From the NCBI RefSeq assembly GCF_014202225.1, contig NZ_JACHGE010000003.1, positions 62,001-126,000 of the forward strand: a stretch of DNA of 64,000 bases. Direction: 5' to 3'. The notes below the pieces were generated by a model. That model was not told where the DNA came from, did not search any database, and was given only the letters and a program-made list of their open reading frames with translations. The stretch comes from Algibacter amylolyticus. Its GTDB lineage: Bacteria > Bacteroidota > Bacteroidia > Flavobacteriales > Flavobacteriaceae. Position 1 is the first letter of the stretch. Every line of letters starts with the position of its first letter. Made by a program: the position numbers and the translations under genes. Shown in pieces: positions 44,984 through 54,742 of the stretch.

Positions 44984-46981
44984 ATGAAAAATATAGTATT
45001 CCTTTTATGCTGTTGTGCAAACCTTCTTTATGCGCAACAAACGGATTATGTAGATTTTAAAGAAGTAAAAACGGTATTGGCTTTTAATCAAATGAAAGTA
45101 GATAGTACTGTTTTTAATTCTTACGAGATTAAATTCGATGTTTTAAAACAGACGGATTCGGTGTATTTGGATGCTATAAACATGAAATTCAGTAATGTAG
45201 CCTTAAACAAAAGCAAAGTAAAATTTAAAAACGATGGTAAAAAGCTAATCATTTACCATGGGTTTAAGGCTTCAAAAACGTACACGCTTAATTTTCTGTT
45301 TTTTACTTCACCTAAAAAAGCCATGTATTTTATTGATTGGGATAATGAAGATGCTGTTACTTCGAGTTATTCTGATATTAACAGAAATACTGTCCAGAAG
45401 AAGCAAATTTGGACACAAGGTCAAGGAAAGTACACAAGCCATTGGTTGCCTTCCATTGACGATATGAATGACAAAATTGAGTTCGATATTAGTTGCGTGG
45501 CTCCAAAAGGTTACGAGGTTATTTCAAACGGAAAAATGATTTTTAAAAGAGAAACACCAACTTATAATTTGTGGGAGTTCGACATGGAAAAGCCCATGTC
45601 CAGTTATCTTGTGGCTTTAGTTATTGGTAAATACAGTAAAAATGTAGAATATTCCAAAAGTGGTATTCCGTTAGAAATGTATTATTATCCAGAAGATTCG
45701 TTAAAATTCGAACCAACATATCGCTATACAAAACAGATGTTCGATTTTCTTGAAGCTGAAATAGGCGTGCCGTATCCGTGGCAAAACTACAAGCAAGTAC
45801 CTGTAAAAGACTTTTTATACGCAGGCATGGAAAACACAAGTGCTACAATATTTGCAGATAGTTTTGTAATTGATTCTACGGCATTTACAGATAAAAACTA
45901 TGTTAATGTAAACGCACACGAGTTGGCACACCAATGGTTTGGCGATTTGGTAACCGAAACTTCGGGTACACACCATTGGCTGCAAGAAGGTTTTGCAACG
46001 TATTATGCCTTATTAGCCGAACGCGATATTTTTGGAGAGAACTATTACTATTGGCAATTGTATGAATACGCACAGGAGTTGCTAGACCAAGATAGAGCGG
46101 GCGGAAGCACCTCCCTGTTAGATCCGAAATCGAGTAGTACAACATTTTATAAAAAAGGGGCTTGGGTATTGCATGTACTTAAGGAACGAGTGGGCGACAA
46201 GGCTTTTAAAACGGCCATTAAAAATTATTTAAAAAAGTACGCATTTAAAAATGTTGAAACTGAGAATTTTATAGCTGAAGTTGAAGAGGTAAGCGGTGAA
46301 GATTTGACTGATTTTGTAGAATTATGGTTGAAAAATAAAGCGTTTAATTATGATGAAGTTTTAAATAGTTTGAAAAAATCAGCATATATGCAGGAGTATT
46401 TAATGGTTGATTGCGAAGTGTATACCTCAAAATGTAGTGACTATTTAACCTCTGGAATTTCTGATGAAGCTAAAATAAAAGTGATTACTCAAATACCCAA
46501 TCAGATAAAAAAAGAAGATTTTAAAAATAGTTTAAAAGTGCGACAAGCCATTGCTCGTAATGTATCTAAAATCCCTTCAGAATTAAAAATCGAATACGAG
46601 TCGTTACTTAATGATGAATCTTACGTTACTATTGAAACGGCGTTATTTAACCTGTGGCAAAACTTTCCGCAGGAGCGACAAAAATATTTTGAAAAAACTA
46701 AAGATATCCAAGGGTTTAGCGATAAGAATGTAAGAATGCTTTGGTTGGCATTGCAGTTAGTGTCTCCAGACTTTGAAGATAAAAACATACGAGAGTATTT
46801 TAATGAGTTAACACGATATACAAGCCCGCAGTACGGATTTGAGGTGCGCCAAAATGCATTTCAGTATTTGCATCAAATTCAAGCGTGTAAGGATGTTTGT
46901 AAAGAACATTTAAAAGAAGCTACTAAGCATCATAATTGGCGATTTCAGAAATATGCAAAAGAGTTATTAAAAGCCAATTAA
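44984..46981 (+). CDS. M1 family metallo-aminopeptidase
   Basis: A 665-residue exported zinc aminopeptidase. A signal peptide ends CANLLYAQ (about residue 18). The gluzincin motif is complete: HELAHQWFGDLVT, then WLQEGFATYYAL with the third zinc ligand Glu, and the upstream AGMENTSA matches GAMEN, the amino-terminus recognition site. The C-terminal helical part (about 470-665) is shorter than in PepN. Location is periplasmic. It starts 45 bases after the PHP-ACT stop and is followed by the patatin gene after 41 bases, so co-transcription is possible. Confidence 0.93.
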   Translation: MKNIVFLLCCCANLLYAQQTDYVDFKEVKTVLAFNQMKVDSTVFNSYEIKFDVLKQTDSVYLDAINMKFSNVALNKSKVKFKNDGKKLIIYHGFKASKTYTLNFLFFTSPKKAMYFIDWDNEDAVTSSYSDINRNTVQKKQIWTQGQGKYTSHWLPSIDDMNDKIEFDISCVAPKGYEVISNGKMIFKRETPTYNLWEFDMEKPMSSYLVALVIGKYSKNVEYSKSGIPLEMYYYPEDSLKFEPTYRYTKQMFDFLEAEIGVPYPWQNYKQVPVKDFLYAGMENTSATIFADSFVIDSTAFTDKNYVNVNAHELAHQWFGDLVTETSGTHHWLQEGFATYYALLAERDIFGENYYYWQLYEYAQELLDQDRAGGSTSLLDPKSSSTTFYKKGAWVLHVLKERVGDKAFKTAIKNYLKKYAFKNVETENFIAEVEEVSGEDLTDFVELWLKNKAFNYDEVLNSLKKSAYMQEYLMVDCEVYTSKCSDYLTSGISDEAKIKVITQIPNQIKKEDFKNSLKVRQAIARNVSKIPSELKIEYESLLNDESYVTIETALFNLWQNFPQERQKYFEKTKDIQGFSDKNVRMLWLALQLVSPDFEDKNIREYFNELTRYTSPQYGFEVRQNAFQYLHQIQACKDVCKEHLKEATKHHNWRFQKYAKELLKAN

Positions 46982-47022
46982 ATACATGTTAAGTTTTTAT
47001 ATTTACATACAATTTTAATTTA

Positions 47023-47949
47023 ATGAAAGCATTAGTAATTTCGGGTGGTGGTAGTAAAGGCGCATACGCAGGTGGTGTTGCCGAGTATTTAATTAAGGAA
47101 GAAGGTAGGGATTACGATATGTTTTTAGGAACATCGACTGGTAGTTTGCTTATTCCTCATTTGGCCGCAGGTAAGATTGATAAAATCCACAAGGTATTTA
47201 CTAATGTAAATCAAAAGAATATTTTTAGTGTAAGCCCTTTTGTTATTCGTAAAAAAGGTGATAGGGAGTATGTTTCTATAGATTTTTTAAATTCTGTCTG
47301 GCAGTTTATTAAAAGAAAACGAACTTTTGGGGAGAGTAAGGCATTACGACGTTACTTAAAAAGAAATTTTACTTACGAAGAGTTTAAAGCTATAAAAGAG
47401 ACTAAGCACGATGTTGTGGTTACGGTCTCTAATCTATCTAAAAACATTGTGGAATATAAGTCTATAAAAGATTTTAGTTACGATGAGTTTTGCGATTGGA
47501 TTTGGATTTCGTGTAACTATATTCCGTTTATGTCTTTAGTAAAAAAAGATGGTTTTGAATATGCAGATGGTGCTTTTGGCTGTGTTGTTCCTATTCGAGA
47601 AGCTATTTTAAGAGGCGCTACCGAAATTGATGCTATTATTTTGGAGTCTGAAAGTATGGCTTATAATAAGGTGTTGGGTAAAAATCCTTTTTCTTTAATG
47701 CTGAATCTTTTTGGACATCTTTTAGACCAAGTAGAGCGAAGTGATATTTTAATTGGAAAGTTAGCAGCTAAAAATAAGCACGTAAAACTAAACTTGTATT
47801 ACACGCCTTCTAAACTTACTGAAAACTCGTTGGTTTTTAATAAAAAATTAATGACCAAATGGTGGCAACAAGGGTATTATTACGCAAAAAATAAATTTGA
47901 GCAAGCGCAGTCTAACGAGTTGCGTGAAAAAGATTTACCACAAACTTGA
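47023..47949 (+). CDS. patatin-like phospholipase
   Basis: A 308-residue protein of the patatin fold. It has the oxyanion motif GGGSKGAYAGG (8-18), the nucleophile elbow GTSTG with Ser38, and the second dyad residue Asp in DGAFG (about 185). The enzyme would cleave acyl chains from phospholipids. No signal peptide or membrane anchor is seen, so it is cytoplasmic or membrane-peripheral. Its stop overlaps the end of the convergent 48456 gene by 15 bases. Confidence 0.9.
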   Translation: MKALVISGGGSKGAYAGGVAEYLIKEEGRDYDMFLGTSTGSLLIPHLAAGKIDKIHKVFTNVNQKNIFSVSPFVIRKKGDREYVSIDFLNSVWQFIKRKRTFGESKALRRYLKRNFTYEEFKAIKETKHDVVVTVSNLSKNIVEYKSIKDFSYDEFCDWIWISCNYIPFMSLVKKDGFEYADGAFGCVVPIREAILRGATEIDAIILESESMAYNKVLGKNPFSLMLNLFGHLLDQVERSDILIGKLAAKNKHVKLNLYYTPSKLTENSLVFNKKLMTKWWQQGYYYAKNKFEQAQSNELREKDLPQT

Positions 47950-48456
47950 TACTTCTTCTTTAATAAAAGCTAATGCTGCATCGCTAGGTGAGCGTCGCTC
48001 CATCATTTCGGTTAAAACAACTTCGCGAAGTTTGTTTGCGGAATCTGTTTTTTCAGACATGCTTGCTTTTCTAATAAGTTGTATTGTAGCGTTTTTTGAT
48101 GTGGTTACAATGCTCCAACATTTATCGGTAATGTAAATTTGTTGCGATAAATTATGTTCGAATTCTTGCTCAATACTTTGTATAAGTAAAGATTCGTAAT
48201 CCTCTTTATCTGAAGATATTGGTGTTATTCTAATTAGTAATTTTGATGGTGAGATGCGTTCTAGAAAAAGCGCCATACGCTCGTAGGCTTGTAAGCGTAA
48301 TGGCATAGCATTAATTTGCATGTCTTTTTTTAACAAATAACGACGACGCCCATCTTCATTTTTAGTGTGTTCTCTAAAAAAATAGAAGGCAATAATTCCG
48401 GTAATTACTGTTGGTATTGCAAATAAAAAGAGGTCTATAATGCGGCTGGTATCCAT
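47935..48456 (-). CDS. hypothetical protein with N-terminal membrane anchor
   Basis: A 173-residue protein. One membrane helix (about 6-27, IDLFLFAIPTVITGIIAFYFF) is followed by a soluble domain that begins DGRRRYLLKKDMQINAMPLRLQAYERM and has LIRITPISSD and WSIVTTSKNATIQLIRKAS. I recognise the type as conserved in Flavobacteriaceae but cannot name a function. The 3' ends of this gene and the convergent patatin gene overlap by 15 bases, which suggests antisense contact at the ends of both messages. Confidence 0.7.
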   Translation of the reverse strand: MDTSRIIDLFLFAIPTVITGIIAFYFFREHTKNEDGRRRYLLKKDMQINAMPLRLQAYERMALFLERISPSKLLIRITPISSDKEDYESLLIQSIEQEFEHNLSQQIYITDKCWSIVTTSKNATIQLIRKASMSEKTDSANKLREVVLTEMMERRSPSDAALAFIKEEVSSLW

Positions 48457-48587
48457 AAATAAAGTTTATTATTTACAAACATAAGTGGTTTGTGTTTATT
48501 GGACAAAATTTATTTAAAACTAATGGGAGTATTGTTGGTTTAAAAACGTTTGATTGTTTTGAAAACGATAAGTTTCTACTTTAGTCT

Positions 48588-48676
48588 GCGCAAGGGATAG
48601 TAGCGGATAGCCCACAGCCCGACGCAGGAGGTGCGAGGACTTGTAGCGTATAGCCCGACCACTTGTGGTTGCGCCC
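48588..48676 (-). repeat. dispersed ~90-bp repeat, copy C
   Basis: Plus strand begins GCGCAAGGGATAGTAGCGGA and ends CTTGTGGTTGCGCCC. It shares AGCCCACAGCCCGACGCAGG and AGGTGCGAGGACTTGTAGCG with B and D. On the minus strand it starts GGGCGCAACC 77 bases after the stop codon of the glutamate-synthase-like gene. The arm pair GCGCAA / TTGCGC has changed in both halves at the same position (against GCGCTA / TAGCGC in B and D), a compensatory change that supports a real paired stem. Confidence 0.85.
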
Positions 48677-48752
48677 AAAAAAAACAAGCGAAAAGACAGT
48701 GTAGGTTTGGGGTTAATAGTTTTAAGTTAGCCTGTAAACTGTAATTGAAACC

Positions 48753-50309
48753 TTATTTTGCTCCTCCTAAATGCATGCAATCCTTTAGGTGCTGAACCCC
48801 TTGAAAAGGAACAGGTGTTTTCTCGTACATGTAGGTGCGGCTAAGTTGTTTTGAAAGGTTATGATCGTCTACATTTATTTCGATATCGCTCATTTTAAAC
48901 TGGCATGGGTGTTCGTAGCCGGCAGCATGAGTAATTTCGATAAATTCTTTCCTGAAAGTTTTAAAATACTGTGCCAAACGCTCGGATTTTAAAGGAACAT
49001 TAATACCGTTTTGTGTCCATTTTTTTTGCGTGGCAATGCCTGCAGGACAACGATTGGTATGGCAAATTTGAGCCTGAATACAGCCTATGCTCATCATAGC
49101 TTCTCTGGCAACGTTTAAACAATCTGCACCCATAGCAAAAGCCATAGCGGCCTTAGCAGGAAACCCTAGTTTACCGCTACCAATAAATACAATACGCTCT
49201 GATAATCCTTTGTCTTTAAATAGTTTGTAAAGATCACTAAAGCCATAAACCCATGGCAGTGAAACATGATCTGCAAAACTTGGTGGTGCTGCTCCGGTTC
49301 CACCTTCGCCACCATCTACGGTAATAAAATCGGGACCTTTGCCTGTTGCTTTCATGATGTCTGCCAACTCCTTCCACTGGTCTAATTTCCCAATAGCAGC
49401 TTTAATACCTACAGGTAAACCTGTGGCTTCGGCAATTTGCTCTATAAAATCGACCATTTCTGGAACGTTAGAGAACGCTTTGTGATTTGGTGGTGATAGT
49501 ACATCTTTACCAACTTCAACACCTCTAATTGCTGCAATTTCTTCTGTTATTTTGGCGCCTGGTAAAACGCCACCTTTTCCTGGTTTTGCACCTTGTGATA
49601 ATTTAACCTCAATGGCACGGATAAAAGGATTCTCATTAACAAGTTTTACCATTTTTTCCATTGAAAAATCACCATCTTTTGCGCGAACACCAAAGTAACC
49701 TGTACCGAAATGAAAAACCACATCGCCACCATGACTGTGGTGAGGCGATAATCCGCCCTCGCCGGTATTGTGATATGCTCCGGCTATTTTTACACCTTTG
49801 TTTAAGGATTCTACAGCTTTTGCTGATAAGGATCCAAAACTCATTGCAGAAACATTAATTACAGATGCTGGTCTGTAAGGGCGTTTACGTTTATTAAATT
49901 CACCCATTACTTTAGCGCATGGTAAGAAGGAATTATCAATAGTGTGAGGATGGTTTTCTGGTAATTTATAAGGCATCATCGCATTATTAATAAAAATATG
50001 CTGGTGTGCGTAAATATCTCTATCGGTACCAAATCCTTCGTAATTGTTTTCTTTTTTTGCAGAGGCGTATATCCAGCCACGTTCAATTCTATTAAACGGT
50101 AATTCCTCCCTGTTATTAGCTACAAAATATTGACGCATTTCCGGACCAATACTTTCTAGCCAATAGCGTAAATGGCCCACAATAGGGAAGTTATGACTAA
50201 TGGTATGCGACTTTTGAAAGAATATATCGCGAATAGCTACAATTAATAATACTATTAAAAGCCAGCCCCACCAGGCTATGCTTGACAAAAAATCGAGTAT
50301 TGAATCCAT
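48753..50309 (-). CDS. FMN-binding glutamate-synthase-like protein (GltB-type barrel)
   Basis: A 518-residue protein with the FMN-binding TIM barrel of glutamate synthase large chain and no amidotransferase domain. Marks are MSFGSLSAKAVESLNKGV, HNTGEGGLSPHH, the ITVDGGEGGTGAAPPSFADHV core, and the iron-sulfur Cys cluster region CIQAQICHTNRCPAGIATQ. One membrane helix sits at the N-terminus (about 10-26, IAWWGWLLIVLLIVAI), so it is attached to the inner membrane. The reaction is unknown; the family is often called glutamate-synthase-related. It is a single gene followed by a dispersed repeat. Confidence 0.88.
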   Translation of the reverse strand: MDSILDFLSSIAWWGWLLIVLLIVAIRDIFFQKSHTISHNFPIVGHLRYWLESIGPEMRQYFVANNREELPFNRIERGWIYASAKKENNYEGFGTDRDIYAHQHIFINNAMMPYKLPENHPHTIDNSFLPCAKVMGEFNKRKRPYRPASVINVSAMSFGSLSAKAVESLNKGVKIAGAYHNTGEGGLSPHHSHGGDVVFHFGTGYFGVRAKDGDFSMEKMVKLVNENPFIRAIEVKLSQGAKPGKGGVLPGAKITEEIAAIRGVEVGKDVLSPPNHKAFSNVPEMVDFIEQIAEATGLPVGIKAAIGKLDQWKELADIMKATGKGPDFITVDGGEGGTGAAPPSFADHVSLPWVYGFSDLYKLFKDKGLSERIVFIGSGKLGFPAKAAMAFAMGADCLNVAREAMMSIGCIQAQICHTNRCPAGIATQKKWTQNGINVPLKSERLAQYFKTFRKEFIEITHAAGYEHPCQFKMSDIEINVDDHNLSKQLSRTYMYEKTPVPFQGVQHLKDCMHLGGAK

Positions 50310-50418
50310 ATTAAGTTTTTAAGATATATATAAACCGTCAACCAAATGAGTTAACATTTTAATCAATAAAGATATTTAAAAATATGGTATAAAAATATTG
50401 AATGAATATCTTTATGAA

Positions 50419-51978
50419 ATGAATTCTAAGTTAAAAAAGCGATTAATCTGGTTTGCAGGGGTTTTAGTTTTACTAATAGCTCTTTTATTTGGTGTTAATT
50501 ATAAATTAAAAAATGAACTTAAAGCAGGTTTACAAAACCTTTCTGATACTATAAAGGTAGATTATAAGGATGTAAGCTTAAATATTTTAACAGGATTCGT
50601 AAATATAAAAGAGTCTACCGTTACGGTTTATGGTAAAACAACTGATTCCATAAATTTAAAAGTTGATTTTCAAGATTTAAGTGTTTCTGGGGTAAGTTAT
50701 TGGTCGTATTTGGTAAATAACAAAATTGCTGTAGATGATATTGTTTTAAGCAAACCACAGGTTACTTATTTTCATAACGATTTGGTTGAAAAATCATCAT
50801 ATAACAACTCCTTTAAATCTAATTTAAAGCAAGACGTAGAAATTGGCTCTATTCAGGTAAAAGATGGCGAATTAAGGATGTATAAGGCCTCAAATGATTC
50901 ATTGTTATTAAAAACAGAGGCTATTCAATGTCATATTAAAAACCTTTTAGTTGTTAAGGATGCTAGCGAACCAAAATTGACTTATGATGGGTTTGATGTT
51001 AAAACGGGAGCCTTATTTTATGCAATGAGCGCCTATGAAAATTTAAGGTTAAAAACGCTTACTTTTAATCCTGAAGCAGCTAAATTTAGAGGAATTACTT
51101 TGAATACAAAATACACAAAAGAAGCTTTATCTGCAAACACCAATGTTGAGCGTGATCATTATAGGTTGAGCATAGATTCTTTAGACATAGCGCAGCCAAA
51201 ATTTGGTTTTGAGCGCGATACTTTATTTCATTTTAAAAGTCCGTTAGCAACAATTTATCATGCAGATTTTGATGTTTTTAGAAACAAATTATTACTAGAT
51301 GATATGTCGTACAAACCTTTGTACAGTAAGGCGCTACGCGATTTAAAATTTAAACTTGGTATAGATGTTTTTAAAATTAGAAACTCATCCATTAATTATA
51401 TTGAAAAGGTAAAACCAGACTCAAAAGGTGGCGATCTTGCTTTTAGCGAGTTAGATGCGACCATTAAAAACATTGGTAATACTTATAACGACAAAACGGC
51501 AATGGATATAGAGGCTGTGTTTATGAAAAGCACACCTTTAAAGGTAAAATGGGATTTTGCTGTTAATAATCAAAATGACGCCTTTGTTTTTAAATCTGAA
51601 ATTGGTAAACTGCAAGCCGAAGATTTAAATCAATTTATAGAACCGAACTTAAATGTTAGGTTTGAAGGCGAATTTAACACTATGTATTTCACCATTGATG
51701 GTACCGAGAGCACCTCGCAAACCGACTTAAAAGTGAGTTACAAAAACTTTGATGTTATTGTATTAAAGGATAATGGAAAGGAAAAAAACAAGCTTTTATC
51801 GGCTGTGTTAAACGTTTTTATTTCTAAACATAGTAGAGATGGTAATGATATTTTTAGGTATGGCAAATCGGAACCTGTTGAGAGAGATAAAACTAAATCG
51901 GTATTTAATTTTGTTTGGCTTAGTTTAAGAGCTGCACTTTTAGAAGCATTAACAGCAAATGGTGAAAAGCAGGAATAG
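50419..51978 (+). CDS. AsmA/DUF748-like envelope protein
   Basis: About 519 residues from the ATG at 50419 (MNSKLKKRLIWFAGVLVLLIALLFGV); a TTG 21 bases upstream is less likely. One N-terminal membrane helix (about 8-27) is followed by a long periplasmic beta-rich region of repeating strands (VDYKDVSLNILTGFVNIKEST, then VDFQDLSVSGVSYWSYLVNNKIAVDDIVLSKPQVTYFH, then VEIGSIQVKDGELRMYKAS), like AsmA/DUF748 proteins that span the envelope and move or insert lipids. It has a possible link with the GltB-like gene only through position (divergent, 110 bases). Confidence 0.7.
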   Translation: MNSKLKKRLIWFAGVLVLLIALLFGVNYKLKNELKAGLQNLSDTIKVDYKDVSLNILTGFVNIKESTVTVYGKTTDSINLKVDFQDLSVSGVSYWSYLVNNKIAVDDIVLSKPQVTYFHNDLVEKSSYNNSFKSNLKQDVEIGSIQVKDGELRMYKASNDSLLLKTEAIQCHIKNLLVVKDASEPKLTYDGFDVKTGALFYAMSAYENLRLKTLTFNPEAAKFRGITLNTKYTKEALSANTNVERDHYRLSIDSLDIAQPKFGFERDTLFHFKSPLATIYHADFDVFRNKLLLDDMSYKPLYSKALRDLKFKLGIDVFKIRNSSINYIEKVKPDSKGGDLAFSELDATIKNIGNTYNDKTAMDIEAVFMKSTPLKVKWDFAVNNQNDAFVFKSEIGKLQAEDLNQFIEPNLNVRFEGEFNTMYFTIDGTESTSQTDLKVSYKNFDVIVLKDNGKEKNKLLSAVLNVFISKHSRDGNDIFRYGKSEPVERDKTKSVFNFVWLSLRAALLEALTANGEKQE

Positions 51979-52063
51979 AATTAAAATTGTTTATAATTAT
52001 TAATAATTCTGAAGTAAAAAAAGCGTAACAATGGTTAATTTCACGACTTAAATTGATGATGAT

Positions 52064-54415
52064 TTGGAAAAGTATTTAAGCCAGTTAAATGAAGCACAAT
52101 TAGAGCCTACAATTCAAATAGAAGGCCCTATGATTGTTATTGCTGGAGCAGGTTCAGGTAAAACAAGAGTGCTAACATTTCGTATAGCATATATGATGAG
52201 TAAGGGCATAGACCCTTTTAATATTTTGTCGCTAACATTTACAAATAAGGCGGCAAAAGAAATGAAAGAACGTATTGCTACCATTGTTGGTGCTAGCGAA
52301 TCTAAGAATTTATGGATGGGAACGTTTCACTCCATATTTGCTAAAATATTAAGAATTGAAGCCGATAAACTAGGCTATCCAAGTAACTTTACTATTTATG
52401 ACTCTCAAGATTCTGGACGCTTAATAGCGTCTATTATCAAGGAGATGAATTTGGATAAGGATATCTATAAATACAAACAAGTATTAGGCAGAATTTCGTC
52501 TTATAAAAATAGTTTGATTACGGTTCGTGCCTATATGCAAAATCCAGAATTAAAGGAGGCCGATGCTATGGCAAGACGTCCGCGAATGGGTGAAATTTAT
52601 AAGGAATATGTAGACCGTTGTTTTAAGGCGGGTGCTATGGATTTTGATGATTTGTTATTAAAAACCAATGAGTTGCTTACGCGTTTTCCGGAAGTTTTAG
52701 CAAAATATCAAAACCGCTTTAAATACATTTTGGTTGATGAGTATCAAGATACCAACCACTCGCAGTATTTAATAGTTAGAGCTTTATCAGATAAATTTCA
52801 GAATATCTGTGTGGTAGGTGATGATGCGCAAAGTATTTATGCGTTCCGTGGAGCTAACATTAATAATATTTTGAATTTCCAAAATGACTACGACGATGTA
52901 AAAGTATTTCGATTAGAACAAAATTACCGTTCTACTAAAAACATTGTTAACGCAGCAAATTCTATTATAGATAAAAATGAAACCAAACTCGATAAAGTGG
53001 TTTGGACCGCTAATGATGAAGGCGGTAAAATTATTGTAAACCGTTCTTTAACAGATAGTGACGAAGGACGTTATGTGGCAAGTACCATTTGGGAAAGCAA
53101 AATGCAGAATCAATTAAAAAATAGTGATTTCGCTATTTTATATCGTACCAATGCGCAATCGCGATCTATTGAGGATGCCTTAAGAAAGCGTGATATTCCA
53201 TATAGAATTTATGGTGGCACTTCCTTTTATCAGCGTAAAGAAATTAAAGATGTTGTTGCTTATTTAAGGTTAGTTATAAATCCTGCCGATGAGGAAGCCT
53301 TAAAACGTGTTATTAATTTTCCGGCTAGAGGTATTGGTCAAACCACGGTAGATAAACTTATTGTTGCTGCTAACGGTTATAAGCGCACCATATTCGAGGT
53401 GATGAAAAACATTGATAAAACCAATGTAAGCATTAATGCAGGAACAAAAACAAAGCTTAAAAACTTTGTAACGCTGGTAGAAAGTTTTCAAGTTCTTAAT
53501 CAATCGGCTGATGTTTTTGAGCTTGCAGAACATGTTACCAGAACCACAGGAATCATTAAAGAATTCAATAAAGATGGCACGCCAGAAGGTGTTGCTAAAA
53601 TGGAAAATATTGAAGAGCTTTTAAATGGTATGAAAGATTTTGTGGAAGGCCAGAAAGAAATTGCCGATACCACAGGATCTTTAGCAGAGTTTTTAGAAGA
53701 CGTGGCTTTAGCCACTGATGCTGATGGCGATAAAGGTGATCCAGATCACGTGGCTTTAATGACCATTCACTTGGCAAAAGGACTAGAATTCTCCAATGTA
53801 TTTGTAGTTGGTTTAGAAGAAGATTTATTCCCTAGTGCCATGAGTGGTAATACGCGTGCCGAATTAGAGGAAGAACGCCGTCTTTTTTATGTAGCTGTTA
53901 CAAGAGCCGAAAAACAAGCGTATTTAACTTATGCCTTATCAAGATACCGTTGGGGTAAATTAGTAGATTCTGAACCTAGTCGTTTTATTTCAGAAATCGA
54001 TGAGCAGTATTTAGAAATTGTAACGCCTATTGAAGAACGCCGTTTTAACCCGATGCTTTCTGCCGATATTTTTGGAGATGCAGAACCAAATATTAAGGCT
54101 AATCCAAATAAAATAAGATATAAACCAGCTAAAAAGCCCGTATTTAAAAAGGCTAATGCTGCTAAAAAAGAACCTGAGAAATTCCAAGTAACAACACCTA
54201 AAAACTTAAAGCCTGTTGCTAAAAGTGCGGGAGAAGCGAACTTGTTCGACAGTAAATTAACAGTAGGAAACCTTGTAAAACATTTACGTTTTGGCGTTGG
54301 TGAAGTTAAAAAAATTGAAGGTGTAGGCGCCGATACTAAAGCTGAAATTAATTTCCAACATGGAGGTGTTAAAAAGTTGTTGTTGCGTTTCGCAAAACTG
54401 GAAATTATTGGATAG
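52064..54415 (+). CDS. uvrD: UvrD/PcrA-type DNA helicase
   Basis: A 783-residue superfamily 1A 3'-5' helicase. Motifs in order: AGAGSGKTRVL (27-37), LTFTNKAAKEMKERI, FHSIFAKILRIE, DEYQDTNHSQY, DDAQSIYAFRGA, LEQNYRST, then IHLAKGLEF and the VAVTRAEKQAY end motif. The C-terminus (about 665-783) has a Lys/Pro-rich link and a small Tudor-like end (VGNLVKHLRFGVGEVKKIEG). The start is TTG at 52064, since no ATG lies between the last in-frame stop at 52049 and the conserved SQLNEAQ. It functions in excision repair and replication restart. Confidence 0.93.
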   Translation: MEKYLSQLNEAQLEPTIQIEGPMIVIAGAGSGKTRVLTFRIAYMMSKGIDPFNILSLTFTNKAAKEMKERIATIVGASESKNLWMGTFHSIFAKILRIEADKLGYPSNFTIYDSQDSGRLIASIIKEMNLDKDIYKYKQVLGRISSYKNSLITVRAYMQNPELKEADAMARRPRMGEIYKEYVDRCFKAGAMDFDDLLLKTNELLTRFPEVLAKYQNRFKYILVDEYQDTNHSQYLIVRALSDKFQNICVVGDDAQSIYAFRGANINNILNFQNDYDDVKVFRLEQNYRSTKNIVNAANSIIDKNETKLDKVVWTANDEGGKIIVNRSLTDSDEGRYVASTIWESKMQNQLKNSDFAILYRTNAQSRSIEDALRKRDIPYRIYGGTSFYQRKEIKDVVAYLRLVINPADEEALKRVINFPARGIGQTTVDKLIVAANGYKRTIFEVMKNIDKTNVSINAGTKTKLKNFVTLVESFQVLNQSADVFELAEHVTRTTGIIKEFNKDGTPEGVAKMENIEELLNGMKDFVEGQKEIADTTGSLAEFLEDVALATDADGDKGDPDHVALMTIHLAKGLEFSNVFVVGLEEDLFPSAMSGNTRAELEEERRLFYVAVTRAEKQAYLTYALSRYRWGKLVDSEPSRFISEIDEQYLEIVTPIEERRFNPMLSADIFGDAEPNIKANPNKIRYKPAKKPVFKKANAAKKEPEKFQVTTPKNLKPVAKSAGEANLFDSKLTVGNLVKHLRFGVGEVKKIEGVGADTKAEINFQHGGVKKLLLRFAKLEIIG

Positions 54416-54490
54416 GGTTTAGTTTTCAGTATACAGTTTTCAGTCTTTAGTTTGTAGTTGGCAGTTTTAAGTGTGCAGTTTACAGTCAGA
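54416..54490. repeat. degenerate CAGT-word repeats after uvrD
   Basis: A run of short words TTCAGT, ACAGT, TTTAGT, GCAGT repeats about every 7-10 bases directly after the uvrD stop codon and leads into the 14-bp array. I find no gene here. Confidence 0.6.
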
Positions 54491-54500
54491 AATTTTAGAT

Positions 54501-54570
54501 CTTCGGTCAACCGTCTTCGGTCAACCGTCTTCGGTCAACGGTCTTCGGTCAACCGTCTTCGGTCAACGGT
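54501..54570. repeat. tandem 14-bp repeat, five units
   Basis: Units CTTCGGTCAACCGT at 54501, 54515 and 54543, and CTTCGGTCAACGGT at 54529 and 54557, are five head-to-tail 14-base copies that differ only at one position (C/G). Decayed copies (CTTCGGTCTTCCG, CTTCGGTCAATCAA) continue to about 54660. GGTCAACCG is partly palindromic. Translating this run gives only low-complexity peptides. Confidence 0.9.
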
Positions 54571-54742
54571 CTTCGGTCTTCCGTTTTCTGACTTCGGTCT
54601 TCCGGCTTCGGTCAATCAACTTTTGTCAATCAACTTCTTTCTTCCGACTTCTAACTTCCTTACATTTTCAAAAAAAAAAAACAGCGCAAGTTTATTTTAA
54701 ATAAAGCATCTAAAACCTAATAAACAAATAATAAATACCTGT

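Noticed and set aside
52031-52051. Six-codon leader frame before uvrD (ATG at 52031)
   Set aside because: It is too short to tell from chance, and no attenuator-like structure follows.
54501-54570. CRISPR array
   Set aside because: The units are 14 bases and directly adjacent with no spacers, and no cas gene is near.
54458-54704. Two plus-strand frames of about 78 residues in the gap after uvrD
   Set aside because: They translate the 14-bp tandem repeat (RSTVFGQ-type periodic peptides) in two frames, which marks them as by-products of the repeat and not as genes.
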